Source: Nipponacmea schrenckii
Taxonomy: Eukaryota; Mollusca; Gastropoda; Lottiidae
Assembly: GCA_030562195.1 (NCBI GenBank)
Contig: JAUJPP010000003.1
Span: 26,567,398-26,631,397, forward strand
DNA length: 64,000 bases
Reading direction: 5' to 3'
The translations under genes were made by a program, and so were the position numbers. Shown piece after piece: positions 22,301 through 30,179 of the stretch; within the stretch, counting starts at the first letter, position 1, and every line of letters starts with the position of its first letter. Below the pieces are notes generated by a model. The model searched no databases. It was given only the letters and a program-made list of their open reading frames with translations, and was not told the DNA's origin.

Positions 22301-24768
22301 GTCAGGTGGGTGGATGTCGAGTCAGGTGGGTAGATGTTCGAGTCAGGTGGGCGTAGATGTAGAGTCAGGCGGGGATGTTGAGTCGTTATTGAGTAGCGGG
22401 ATGTCGAGTCAGATGTGGTAGATGTTGAGTCAGTGGGGTAGATGTCGAGTCATGCTGAGGATGTCGAGTCAAGTGGGTAGATTCGAGTCAGGTGGGTAGA
22501 TGTCGAGTCAGGCGGGGTGGATGTCGAGTCAGGATGGAGTGGATGTCGAGTCAAGGGGGAGATGTTGAGTCAGGTGGGTAGATATCGAGTCATGCGGGGC
22601 AGATGTTGAGTCTGGTGGGTGGATGTCGAGTCAGGTGGGTGGATGTCGAGTCAGGTTGGTGGATGTCGAGTCTAGTGGGGGGGGGAGGTGTTTGAGTCAG
22701 GTGGGTGGATGACGAGTCAGGTGGGTAGATATCGAGTCAAACGGGGTGGATGTCGAGTCAGGTGGGTGGATGTCGAGTCAGGCGGGGTAGATGTTGAGTC
22801 AGGTTGGTAGATATCGAGTCTGGTGGGTGGATGTCGAGTCAGACGGGGTAGATATCGAGTCAGGTTGGTAGATATCGAGTCTGGTGGGTTGATGTGGAAT
22901 CAGGTGGGTGGATGTCGAGTCAGGTTGGTGGATGTCGAGTCTGGTGGGTGGATGTCGAGTCAGGTTGGTGGATGTCGAGTCTGGTGGGTGAATGTCGAGT
23001 CAGGAGGGTAGATGTCGAGTCAGGAGGGGTTGATGTCGCGTTTGGTGGATGGTTGTCGAGTCAGGTTGGGGTAGATTTCGTGGCAAGTGAGCTCATCATT
23101 TCTCATTGATATCTTAAATGCCTGAGCGTCACTGGATCCTCATCATACCAATCTGGTCAAAATGAAATTTAAATAAAACACATTTATAGTCATCATTTAG
23201 ATACATTTTAGTTTTACTCAAAACACCCAAATCAATCCCCGAAAATGGCGAACCAGTCCATTTTAAATGCCATCCCCCGTGGTTTCCTCTAGCCCGGGTA
23301 TCAAAAAAAAAAAAAAGGAAAAAAAAAAAAAAAAAAAACTAACCGTTTACAGCATCTTCATAAATACTAGTGTAGGTTTCACTGATTGACAATCCTGGTG
23401 GTTCATCACCGCGTACTGAAATGTAACATAATAAATCCTTGCTGAAATATTACACCAACTATCACTCTGTAACTGTGGTTTCTTTACTGGTATCCCACGC
23501 AATCCACATTGAATAGTACACATAGCTTATACTGTTGTATTGTTTATAAGACATAATATAGAATGGGTAAAGAAGCACAAGTATTTCTTATACTATTTCT
23601 GACATTTATAAACTATATACTGTCTGTATAAGCATGTGAAACATTGAGTTAATAAATAGTATATCTATATATCTTGTTTTTGAATGTCTGTAAATTTTCT
23701 GGTTACTCTGATACTGACACTGGGTTTGTTTAGTTGGAGTTCAACGGCGTCGTTTTGGTTAATATTGGATATTTCATCCAGAATTTATATTTTATAATTT
23801 CAAATTTTTTTTCTCTCCATACTAAACTACACATGGTTCTTACATATTAAATGTGATTTAATGTTCATGTAAGAACCATACATAGTTTCCTGTTGTTTTT
23901 TCCATGTAAGAACCATACGTAGTTTTTGTGTATTTCCATAAGAACCATACTTTGTTTTTGTGTTAATTTCCCTGTAAGAACCATACCTTTGTTTCCTGTG
24001 TGTTAATTTCCCTGTAAGAACCATACCTTTGTTTCCTGTGTGTTATTTCCATGAAGAACCATACTAGTTTCCTGTGTGTATTTCCAGGAAGAACCATACT
24101 AGTTTCCTGTGTGTATTTCCAGGAAGAACCATACTTAGTTTCCTGTGTGTCATTTCCATGTAAGAACCATACATAGTTTCCTGTGTGTTATATCCATGTA
24201 AGAACCATACATAGTTTCCTGTGTGTTATATTTATGTAAGAACCATACATAGTTTCCTGTGTGTTATATCCATGTAAGAACCATACATAGTTTCCTGTGT
24301 GTTATATCCATGTAAGAACCATACGTAGTTTTGTATGTGTCATCTTCATGTGTGTTTCCTGTGTGTTATTTCCATTTAAGAAGTAGGTAGTTTCGTGTGT
24401 GGTATTTCCATGTAAGAACCATACATAGTTTCGTGTGTGGTATTTCAATGTAAGAAGTATACGTAGTTTCCTGTGTGTGGTATTTCAATGTAAGAAGTAT
24501 ACGTAGTTTCGTGTGTGGTATTTCAATGTTAGAACCATACGTAGTTTCCTGTGTGTTATTTCCATTTAAGAAGTACGTAGTTTCCTGTGTTAACTCCATG
24601 TAAGAACCATACAGTTTCGAACCCGGCTTTACTCGACAGTAAACATATATAAGTGAGCCTGTAAACGTACCTGTTATGGCCAGAGATAGAACGATAACTA
24701 AAACTAAATGGTGTATAAAATGCATTTTAAAATCAACTGTAAAAATCTTCCTTCTCAGATCTTCTCAG
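1210..24768 (-). CDS. CDHR2/cadherin-23-like cadherin gene (gene span, 22 exons)
   Basis: Spliced single-pass membrane cadherin of about 1176 residues up to the end of the transmembrane exon. Order: signal peptide (1-18), nine EC repeats (about 24-1029) with LDRE/DxD motifs and linkers of the VNDNxP type, a membrane-adjacent domain (about 1030-1135) and a transmembrane helix (about 1150-1172). The exon junctions are canonical GT-AG except one weak donor, and the phases agree throughout, which is strong support. Nine EC repeats plus MAD is the layout of CDHR2; the MAD sequence looks closer to cadherin-23. These families join microvilli or stereocilia through calcium-dependent adhesion (family knowledge). 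The linkers after EC2 and EC6 have degenerate calcium motifs. The cytoplasmic tail exon is uncertain. Introns hold five minisatellites, and a hAT-like element sits in the 5' UTR intron. Confidence 0.92.
1575..2664. repeat. 21-bp minisatellite, about 52 copies
   Basis: Consensus GAATCGTTAGA(G/T)AATTCAATA. It fills the intron between cadherin exons 21 and 22. Because 21 is a multiple of three it stays open on both strands (ESLENSI-type peptides), which is not evidence of coding. Units differ mainly at the G/T site and in a few 1-bp indels. Confidence 0.97.
2710..2842 (-). CDS. Cadherin exon 21: membrane-adjacent domain, part 3
   Basis: 133 nt, entering with 1 nt and leaving in phase 0. It contains LIERYVIQTILDQTNCPAEN and LEILFIKYNYFTIR, which follows the VIQMID...LRNLF-NYNV pattern of cadherin-23. 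The donor (CGA then GTTATT) is weak, so the 3' edge could move. Confidence 0.68.
2990..3076 (-). CDS. Cadherin exon 20: membrane-adjacent domain, part 2
   Basis: 87 nt, entering with 1 nt. It encodes LEKVVKYRVIVDKIATHQSS and then DGSPVTT, matching the 'V-VDKI-TH--DG' pattern of the cadherin-23 MAD region. Both phases agree with the neighbouring exons. Donor GTAAGT. Confidence 0.8.
3288..3376 (-). CDS. Cadherin exon 19: membrane-adjacent domain, part 1
   Basis: 89 nt, phase 0 in and phase 2 out. It encodes IYLISDIQRIKMVFSKTPDE and then VRAIKDEL. The segment resembles the start of the MAD domain of cadherin-23 (VYL-DDQRVK pattern). Acceptor AATTGTAG, donor GTAAGA. Confidence 0.88.
3575..4069. 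repeat. 22-bp minisatellite, about 22 copies
   Basis: Consensus ACAAGGAACACAAGGGAATA plus TA, in the intron between cadherin exons 18 and 19. Several units have 1-2 bp deletions. Confidence 0.96.
4453..4686 (-). CDS. Cadherin exon 18: EC9
   Basis: 234 nt, phase 0/0. It starts EEVSDADIGENAVTHF and ends AFDIGNLTDEAVFE, the last EC repeat. Donor GTAAGT. Confidence 0.93.
5371..5699 (-). CDS. Cadherin exon 17: EC8 and EC8-EC9 linker
   Basis: 329 nt. It carries NKTSGILSLVKSVDREETPE and TINDFNDNPPVFSAEK. It enters with 2 nt and leaves in phase 0. Acceptor TTTCTTTAAG, donor GTACGT. Confidence 0.95.
6128..6350 (-). CDS. Cadherin exon 16: EC7-EC8 linker
   Basis: 223 nt, phase 0 in and phase 1 out. 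It carries ISITAVDGGIPSLESTIKLR, then LEDIDDNSPVFGYH and SVSEEKNN. Acceptor TTCTCATTTCAG, donor GTAAAT. Confidence 0.95.
6890..7876. repeat. 40-bp minisatellite, about 25 copies
   Basis: The unit begins TGTAATAGCTTGACATTGTG and ends AAGATGTATAAGATGAAGTT. It lies between cadherin exons 15 and 16, ending about 20 bp from the exon 15 donor. The 3' third drifts to a GTATAATATGAAG variant, so two subfamilies are visible. Confidence 0.97.
7896..8075 (-). CDS. Cadherin exon 15: EC7
   Basis: 180 nt, phase 0/0. It carries YANDSDSGENGAISYRPAVD and GRLDREKQEVYE. The donor (GTATAT) is only about 20 nt from the 40-bp minisatellite that fills the next intron. Confidence 0.95.
8430..8969 (-). CDS. Cadherin exon 14: end of EC5 and most of EC6
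   Basis: 540 nt, phase 0/0, the longest coding exon of the gene. It starts with TGKLDREERSSYTIFVVATD, passes VILDVNDNPPEF (EC5-EC6 linker), SAIDKDNGPNQEIEYF and TVMARDKGTPSL, and ends with IIITDVNLHRPVFYRPP. The last linker (VNLHRP) lacks the usual acidic residues, so calcium binding at that joint is probably weak. Confidence 0.96.
9066..9160. repeat. Dispersed repeat, 5' part
   Basis: ATGAATGGAGTTTTACGCCC, then GGCTAATGAAGACGG. Same family as 41708-41910, in the cadherin intron between exons 13 and 14. Confidence 0.7.
9222..9458 (-). CDS. Cadherin exon 13: EC4-EC5 linker
   Basis: 237 nt, phase 0/0. It holds VVVQILDVNDNSPVFSDNHP, then SVHENTKQGTFIGLMTATDN. Acceptor TTTTTACAG, donor GTAAGT. 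Confidence 0.95.
9650..9823 (-). CDS. Cadherin exon 12: EC4
   Basis: 174 nt, phase 0/0. It carries VILKVNNSNILDYESRTNIT; LDYES is the EC LDYE motif. Acceptor TATTTTAG, donor GTGAGC. Confidence 0.93.
10023..10229 (-). CDS. Cadherin exon 11: EC3-EC4 linker and EC4 start
   Basis: 207 nt, phase 0/0. It contains ITLIDVNDNEPTFNHVRY, then SIAENSPKG and VSDSDQ. This is a fully canonical calcium linker. Confidence 0.94.
10451..10569 (-). CDS. Cadherin exon 10: EC3 core
   Basis: 119 nt. It carries FTINSTTGEITVDGVLDADD and then VFRITVN, the TGxIxV and L-D strands of EC3. Acceptor TTTATTTAG, donor GTAAGT. Confidence 0.93.
10904..10985 (-). CDS. Cadherin exon 9: EC3
   Basis: 82 nt, phase 0 in and phase 1 out. 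It carries IVALDGDSGVPNTIRYSF, the EC DxDSG motif. Acceptor GTCTTGTAG, donor GTAAAT. Confidence 0.92.
11000..13300. other. First part of 7.5-kb cadherin intron
   Basis: AT-rich DNA without a recognisable gene. At 12200-12322 an approximately 70-bp segment containing CTATCAATCTATTTTAATTT is tandemly duplicated, with ATTC-rich spacers. Confidence 0.5.
13430..16400. repeat. GTTAGG-rich interspersed repeat region with internal duplications
   Basis: The plus strand is G/T-rich with scattered GTTAGG and GTTAGGG words. About 350 bp at 14523-14870 recurs at 15976-16330 in the same orientation at roughly 90 percent identity by eye. A shorter module containing CTACTGGGTAC recurs at about 13487 and 15167. 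I see no coding sequence. The identity of the parent repeat is unknown to me. Confidence 0.7.
17046..17362. repeat. About 102-bp tandem repeat, three copies
   Basis: The unit contains AAAGACCTATATTCGATTAT and CCGTCTGTACATGTATTTAT. The copies are nearly identical, and the third decays at its end. Confidence 0.92.
17690..17935. repeat. Degenerate repeat of about 28 bp, about 8 copies
   Basis: Consensus around GGTCAAAGTAAATCATTGTA followed by ATCATTAT. Old and degenerate, in the large cadherin intron. Confidence 0.8.
17975..18002. repeat. 11-bp perfect inverted repeat
   Basis: GCAGTGCGTTC, a TGTC loop, then GAACGCACTGC. It is followed by an A/T homopolymer run. It could be the end of a transposable element, but I found no partner. 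Confidence 0.6.
18529..18657 (-). CDS. Cadherin exon 8: EC2-EC3 linker
   Basis: 129 nt, phase 0/0. It encodes NVLDVQNMPPYFLHQPY then VSILENTTV. The linker has lost the acidic DNDN calcium ligands (VQNMPP). The following intron is about 7.5 kb, the largest of the gene in this window. Confidence 0.92.
18985..19480. mobile_element. Possible non-autonomous element rich in AATCGCATG words
   Basis: Repeated TTAATCGCATG and TCGCAT words lie between TAAAGCCAAAT at 18993 and its inverted partner ATTTGGCTTTA near 19467. GATTAAAGT near the left end also occurs inverted near the right. No convincing target duplication was found. A Harbinger-like MITE is one reading; it stays tentative. Confidence 0.35.
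19625..19735 (-). CDS. Cadherin exon 7: EC2 C-terminal half
   Basis: 111 nt, phase 0/0, including ILASPLNYSINKFYQLKVQA. The 'FYQLKVQA' strand resembles EC2 of CDHR2. Acceptor AATTACAG, donor GTATGT. Confidence 0.9.
20215..20301 (-). CDS. Cadherin exon 6: EC2
   Basis: 87 nt, phase 0/0. It carries FQVTSTDPDEGRGGTATYSL, the DxD plus G-N/T-Y pattern of an EC repeat. Acceptor TTATTTCAG, donor GTACGT. Confidence 0.92.
20828..20917 (-). CDS. Cadherin exon 5: EC1-EC2 linker
   Basis: 90 nt, phase 0/0. It carries MVIKDVNDEPPIFQSLPY, a calcium-binding linker of the DxNDxxP type. Acceptor TTTTTTTCAG, donor GTAAGC. Confidence 0.93.
21251..21304 (-). CDS. Cadherin exon 4: end of EC1, lysine-rich
   Basis: A 54-nt exon, phase 0 at both ends, encoding QLFFEVTDKKKNT. 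The lysines come from an 11-base homopolymer next to the donor, so length variants there would shift the frame. Confidence 0.85.
21942..22105 (-). CDS. Cadherin exon 3: EC1 core
   Basis: 164 nt. It carries TARDDDPDDFLTITL and ends in KLDRDF, the EC hallmark LDRD(F/Y) before the last strands. Acceptor TTCTTCAG, donor GTGAGT. Confidence 0.92.
22178..23085. repeat. 20-bp G-rich minisatellite, about 45 copies
   Basis: Consensus GTGGGTGGATGTCGAGTCAG, with GCGGGGTAGATGTTGAGTCA variants. It fills the intron between cadherin exons 2 and 3. All G-rich units are on the plus strand, i.e. antisense to the gene. Confidence 0.96.
23344..23415 (-). CDS. Cadherin exon 2: start of EC1
   Basis: 72 nt, entering with 2 nt and leaving in phase 1, flanked by TTTCAG and GTTAGT. 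It encodes RGDEPPGLSISETYTSIYED, the N-terminal strand of EC1. Both junctions stay in frame. Confidence 0.9.
23858..24612. repeat. About 38-bp minisatellite, about 20 copies
   Basis: The unit contains CATGTAAGAACCATACATAG and TTTCCTGTGTGTTATTTC. It lies in the intron right after the signal-peptide exon, ending about 60 bp from its donor. Confidence 0.95.
24671..24768 (-). CDS. Cadherin exon 1: 5' UTR end and signal peptide
   Basis: The ATG is at 24725-24723. It opens a hydrophobic leader (HLVLVIVLSLAIT) that ends in phase 1 at a GTACGT donor. Joined to the next exon it gives a typical signal-peptide boundary (AIT then VRGDEPP). A pyrimidine-rich acceptor just above 24768 shows that the 5' UTR is spliced, so at least one more non-coding exon lies upstream. 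Confidence 0.9.
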
Positions 24769-24816
24769 CTGAAAATATTAATACTTAATTATAAGTTGTA
24801 TTGAGTTGTATACGGG

Positions 24817-26212
24817 CAGGAGCGTAGCGTGACCATTTTGACTGGGGGGGGGGGGGGGGGGTAACGTCTAAGTTTTACCGACGAACACGTGTAACGTCAA
24901 AGTTTTACCGACGAACAAGTGTTCTTCCCGGGGCAAAAATAACTTACTCGCACTTTTAAGTATATACATTATACACGAACGAAATCCATCGTTAAAGCAA
25001 ATCCTAAACCTTAGAAAACCATATCAATCAGGGGTGTATCTAGAATATGGCTGAGAGGGGGGACTGAAAGGTGATTTTTCCAAGGCAAGCCCTGCAGGCC
25101 AAAGGCCTTCGTATTCGGCCCTTGCAGTGGCGGGGGGTTCGGGGGTCCTTCCCCCGGGAAAAATTTTTCATACTTGGAAACCCGGAGAATACATCTGACG
25201 CGATTTTGGAAGTCTTTTCCACTGGTCCAAATTATAATTTTCATCAGAAAACCATATGTTTTCTATGTCCTTTTTCGACCTATTCTGCGTTTTACCGACA
25301 TGGGGGGGGGGGGGGGGTTTAGCTGTTCTCCCCCTGAAAATTTTACAAACTAGGAAACCCGGAAAATACATCTGACGCGATTTTTGGGAAATCGTTTCCA
25401 CCGGTCAAAATTATCAATTTTCGTCGGAAAACCATATGTTTTATATAGCCTTTTTCGACCTATTCTGCGGTTTACCGACAAGTTCAGTAAAAATTACTTT
25501 TTATGTAGACGAACAGTTTTCCGATAACATCATAACTGACACAAGGTTTCCACACTTTCGGTCAGCCAATCGGTTTTACTGAAGGCTCTATTTCCCATCC
25601 ATGACCGTCTATTATCGACCGATTCCGCGTTTTATCGACAAGTTTAGTAAAAATCACTTTAATGTAGACGAACGGTTTACCGATAACATCTTAAGAGACA
25701 CAAGGTTTTCACTCTTTCGGTTAACAAATCGGTTTTACCGACGGCTCCATCTATGACCTTCTTCTATCGGCCAATTCCGCGTTTTACCGACAAATTCAAA
25801 TAACGAACAGCTTACCAATAAAAAGGGTATCGATTAACCAATCGGTTTTACCGAAGACTCCAGTCATAACCAACTTATACCGACCGATTCCGATAGTTTC
25901 AGTAAAAAAAATACTTTTAATGTTGACAGTTTACTGATAAAATCATAACCAACACAAGGTTTTTACTTTTTAGGTTAATTGGTTTTACCGACGGTCCCAC
26001 CTTGCCGTCTTTTATCGACCGATCATAACCAACTCAATGTTTTGACTTTTTAGGCTAATTAATCGGTTTAATCGATCGATTCCGCGTTTTACCGACGGTT
26101 CCATCCATGACCCCCCTTTTTACCGACCGATTCCGCGTTTTACCGACGAGTTCAGTAAAACTGGGGGGGTGTGACACCCCCCCCCCACACCCCCCCGGTA
26201 GCTACGCCCCTG
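24817..26212. mobile_element. Non-autonomous hAT-like DNA transposon, 1396 bp
   Basis: The ends are inverted copies of CAGG(A/G)GCGTAGC and are flanked by a perfect 8-bp target duplication, TATACGGG (24809-24816 and 26213-26220). An 8-bp duplication with CAGG...GCGTAGC ends is typical of hAT elements (family knowledge). Inside there are G/C homopolymers near both ends, many degenerate TTTTACCGAC and GATTCCGCG words, and a direct repeat of about 170 bp (25150-25300 and 25330-25490). I see no transposase frame. It sits 49 bp upstream of the first coding exon of the cadherin, in its 5' UTR intron. Confidence 0.85.
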
Positions 26213-26220
26213 TATACGGG

Positions 26221-27050
26221 TCTGGTGAAAAGGAGTCTATCAAAGGATGGTATAGGCTATATGGCAGCTGATTCCGACTGTAAAACTGGCAGCCTAACAG
26301 CATGTAAAACAAATTCTAAGTATGCTATCTATTCGACCTACGAAAATCTCCAAAATTTCTCTGGGACAAACACTAATGGTTAACCCCGCACAAATACCCC
26401 CCCCCCCCCTCATATCTACCCCCTACCCCCTTCTCTCTTACCACTAATATCCATCTGTGTACGCCCCTACAACAGTTACCTGCAGGAAATATTTTTATCA
26501 TAAGATACAATCTATATAGATATTTTTTATTTATAGATAATACAAATTTGACTATTACACCATAACCTGCCTAAAACATTCCCTGAAAAACATTCTGAAG
26601 GTAGTCTCCATTAAAAGGACAAGCAATATCCAATCTCGATAGATTTATGTTACGGCGAATTTGTGAATAGGGAAGTCGTGTGGGGTTATCTTTATTGACA
26701 AGTGAAACTTTAATGTTTTTATCGTACTCTGCAGGAAGCGCAACCCCAACCCCCCAACAAGGAAGGCGTGCCGTTCCCTTTCTATTTTCCTTACCCATTC
26801 ATACTACAACCCTACAGTGTCATTTTGTTATTCATGGTTCGACTAGAGCTTTCAGCAATTGCGTACCATTCAACTCACACGGTTGTAGGTGGTGTGAGGT
26901 CATCATCTGGTGATATGGTTTCGAAACACAATTGTCAGACAAAATGGGAAGGATGCAAATTGAAATGGCTTGAATGTCTCTTTCGAATTCCTTTAAAGCC
27001 AAGAGCAGGTAATATTACAGCATGAATATATTCTACCAGGAAGAAAAGAG
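26221..27050. other. Unassigned region with decayed minus-strand frames
   Basis: It starts with a C-rich tract (26400-26440). A minus-strand open stretch (26798-26571) ends in NINLSRLDIACPFNGDYLQN and a stop. A second minus-strand frame at 27043-26945 could follow the exon at 27197 but meets stops. It may be the remains of a gene or element; I cannot name it. Confidence 0.35.
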
Positions 27051-27196
27051 ACTTAGATAAGATATCAGTTAAGTTGACATCATTAAACAACACACCCTTC
27101 GTATCTCTAACGATAGAGAAAGTTTTATAGAATATTTTTTAGAAAAGTTCAAAGTTTGCTTATAACTGAGTTACTTCTAGTGCTGTTTTGGAATAC

Positions 27197-27360
27197 CTGA
27201 TACCACAGTCCACTTAAAATGAATAACCAGCTTGGCGTGCCATTCTTCCGAAAATTGGCGTACGTCTTCATTGTCTTTAATCATAGCCCTATCTCTCTGA
27301 TTTAAATTTAGACCTATGTATCTATTTTCTTCACTCATATTGTCGTGGTATAAATTGTAT
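27197..27360 (-). CDS. Possible orphan exon, unknown family
   Basis: 164 nt between a good acceptor (ATTTTTTCTAG) and donor (CAG then GTATTC), phase 1 to phase 1, open throughout. It encodes MSEENRYIGLNLNQRDRAMI and then REFSEEWHAKL-like sequence (actual: VRQFSEEWHAKLVIHFKWTV). The mix of charged and aromatic residues looks protein-like. I recognise no family. A possible next exon begins near 27043 but is soon closed by a TGA, so the gene may be dead. Confidence 0.4.
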
Positions 27361-28260
27361 CTAGAAAAAATCCAATAGGGGCAGGTTTGTTTAAATTCTG
27401 AGAGAATTTGGATCAGCTGTTTTACAGTTTTTAATGTCGCAGATGCCTAAATATTGTAAATGAAACACCCGGAGAAGCTAGAAGGATTGGTGTTCGACAC
27501 TCAGCATTTGATAAGTTTTGACTACCATGGTTCTTTGATTTTTTTAAAAGGATTCTATTCCTAACAACCCACACAACATTTTGTAATCAGAACCTGTATT
27601 TTAATCAGATATTTAAATTATGTAACTGATATTAGAATAACCGTGATATATCGCTAAAGAACGTTCATTTTGAACGTGTATAGCGTTAAAATGCGATAAC
27701 GCATACATCATAAAATTGTTTGGTAGGAAATGACTAAGCTACTTAGTAGAACACCAGAAATAAAGTTTGTTTAAATTGCTCGTGTGTTTTCGAACCCAAG
27801 ACATCAGCAGTAAAGCGTTCAGATTTTATCGTTACTGAACAAACCGCAACAAGCGCGTTGCCTACCTGAGATTCTTGCAAGGCCGAACTTCGAATCCAAT
27901 AAAGGTAATCCACAGTAAAATGAACCCAGAATCCTAGTTTTAAACAGTAATCCAATAAGATAATCCAATTTTTGAACCAAATAATGACATAGTTATCCTA
28001 AAAAATATTCATAAAAACTACCCAGTCAATCCGCCATCTTGTAAGGACTTTGATAAGGGTAGAGAAAGAAGACTGTATTCTTCTTATCAGTTTATATTAC
28101 TAAAGAAATATTTGTTTTGGTGTTTAAAGGCCGACTATCTACCAATCGATACTAAATAGATCATTGTGTCCAGTGACAGGTGCGTGAATCATTTCTGGCA
28201 TCTTTTTGGTCAGTGATGACTCAAGTCCGATTAACGAGTTTTATCCTATCTGATAGACGA

Positions 28261-28503
28261 TTAAGACTGATAGTCGCCCCAGAGTGATCTGTGGGGCCTC
28301 GTCGATATTTGGTGAGTGTCTCGGGTCAGAATGTCTTTGTAAAAATCTTCAAAAATTGAACTCTTTTGAATTTTGCCAGACATAGTCATTATCCGATCAT
28401 AGTAGTCATATGATATTAAATTTGAAATGCTTAGAAATACTCTTTGAAATACCCGAAGAGATAACAACACAAATTTTCGGCGGTCCTGCTGTAGGTTCCA
28501 CAA
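28261..28503 (-). CDS. Hypothetical ORF, 80 codons
   Basis: It opens with MWNLQQDRRKF and ends with RPHRSLWGDYQS and a stop. Composition is protein-like, but there is no known motif and no clear splice context. It might belong with the exon at 27197, on the same strand. Weak call. Confidence 0.2.
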   Translation of the reverse strand: MWNLQQDRRKFVLLSLRVFQRVFLSISNLISYDYYDRIMTMSGKIQKSSIFEDFYKDILTRDTHQISTRPHRSLWGDYQS

Positions 28504-29650
28504 AACCCTGTACCCTCTCAGAACCCTCTAGTACCTACGCCCTTCACCTGATCTAGGTGTGGCAATAAAAGTCTAATAGATAACAGGTAAAAGGTGACAA
28601 AGTTGATATCAAATTAGCTATTTTGAAAGTGTAAAGTATCGTGTATTTAATTTAATACGTTGGTCACTTAAAGATGGGATCTCGCCATGAAGTTTAACCA
28701 AAGTTTTTTGGACATCGCGGGATACACAACGTTTAACATATATATTAACTGGATGTGAGGGGTAAAATTAAAAATAAATATTACAATTAGATTTTAAATA
28801 ACCAAGGAAGCAAATTAGGACAAGAGGAAATTTATGTCCAAAATTCTCATAAATCTCGTCTTTAATTTTGTTGAAGTAATAAAAATTCCAGAACACGTAT
28901 TTGTTTGTCCTCCATAAAAATACATAACTAAGTGGGGTAATACGAGGGATTTATAGATGCTTGTGTTGATATTGTGACACGGGTACTGGTTTATTGATTA
29001 TTTACAGCCTGGTATAGTCTTCAGGTATATTATATTTAACAGTAATACAGGTAATAATATCTATATAGGTCTATGGAAAGTTTAACATTTTAGAGAGACG
29101 GGTAATCTTTATATCTTACATGTAAGGGACGATTTCGCCATTCTTTAGACCAATCACACCTTAGTCTCAGAAACAGGATTTTTTGTAGCCTAATTTATTT
29201 AATTGGAAAGTTATCTGCCATCAGTTTAAATCTTGAAAACGCAAAAGAAACATCTGAAATGTGATTAATATCTAGAGGTGTGTCCATCATAATATTAATA
29301 ATGAATAAAAGCTGGTACAGAAGAGGTCAATATTGACCGCCATATCGACCATTATTTCCCTCACTACCTACACCTAAACCTGCCAAAATACATCACATAC
29401 TTCCTTACATCCTGTTTGTTCCTCTATTGATTTGGCATACATTGCTGTCATATTTTGGAATTCAGATGATACCTTTGTCACTGTGAATTAGCTATATTGA
29501 ACCATAGCTTGATCAAATAATGACCGAATCTATATCTGTACAGTCTACATGTTTCTTGTCATTGAAATATTTGATTAAACATAAAATACAAATCCACCAA
29601 AGCTTCCCGTACCTTTCAGAACAACTTCCTGGTGTGTGATTATTATTAAT
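28504..29650. other. Intergenic, nothing recognised
   Basis: AT-rich sequence with no exon, array or transposon end that I can support. Confidence 0.5.
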
Positions 29651-29651
29651 T

Positions 29652-29685
29652 AAGGTCTTTTTATTTAAGCAAATCGTATCAACAC
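29652..29685 (+). repeat. Outer inverted repeat, left arm
   Basis: A 34-bp segment including TTTTTATTTAAGCAAATCGT. Its inverted partner lies at 34690-34723 with about three mismatches. The pair encloses the Mutator-like element and about 80-400 bp of flank on each side. Confidence 0.8.
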
Positions 29686-29743
29686 CGATCAAAGCATACA
29701 TTTATTTAAGCGAAGCGCCAACAACGATTTGCCTACAATGCAC

Positions 29744-29826
29744 GGGTCCGTCTTTTTACTCAAATCCACTCAAATCACACTCAAATTAACTCAAATCCAC
29801 TCAAATCACACTCAAATCACACTGAA
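29744..29826 (+). repeat. MULE left terminal inverted repeat
   Basis: It starts GGGTCCGTCTTTTTACTC and continues with six to seven CTCAAATC units. It matches the reverse complement of the right end with few mismatches. Confidence 0.92.
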
Positions 29827-30179
29827 AATGAATTATTTTTTTTATGGGTTTAAATATGAAGTCATATGAAGAAAAATGATTGTAATTAATCAACTGTTGT
29901 TTTATATAAACAAGTTTAGGGGGCTTCTATTCATTTTCTTTGATAATCTTATAATTCTTTTCACAACATTTTCACACTTCCTGTTCAAGATTAAAGGAGC
30001 GGTGATTTGAGCAAATGTTGTCTAAATACTCCTTCACAGTTTTAATAATGGAAATTGCTGCTCAATAATTGTCTTCACTCTGCAAAAATCACACTGGCCT
30101 TGCTATATAGATAGGTGAAAACTCCCAATTCCAGTTTCCTAATATTATTTGAAAGTGCTAAAACTTTTACATATAGAAA

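Noticed and set aside
23120..23160. Minus-strand WYDEDPVTLRHL stretch resembling an EC DxDP motif
   Set aside because: No fitting splice phase; exons 2 and 3 already join perfectly.
25011..25401. ORFs in both strands within 25.0-25.4 kb
   Set aside because: They lie in the non-coding hAT-like element and come from its internal duplication and homopolymers.
27740..27910. tRNA-like or SINE-like box (CTTCGAATCC)
   Set aside because: No A box at the right distance and no cloverleaf could be drawn.
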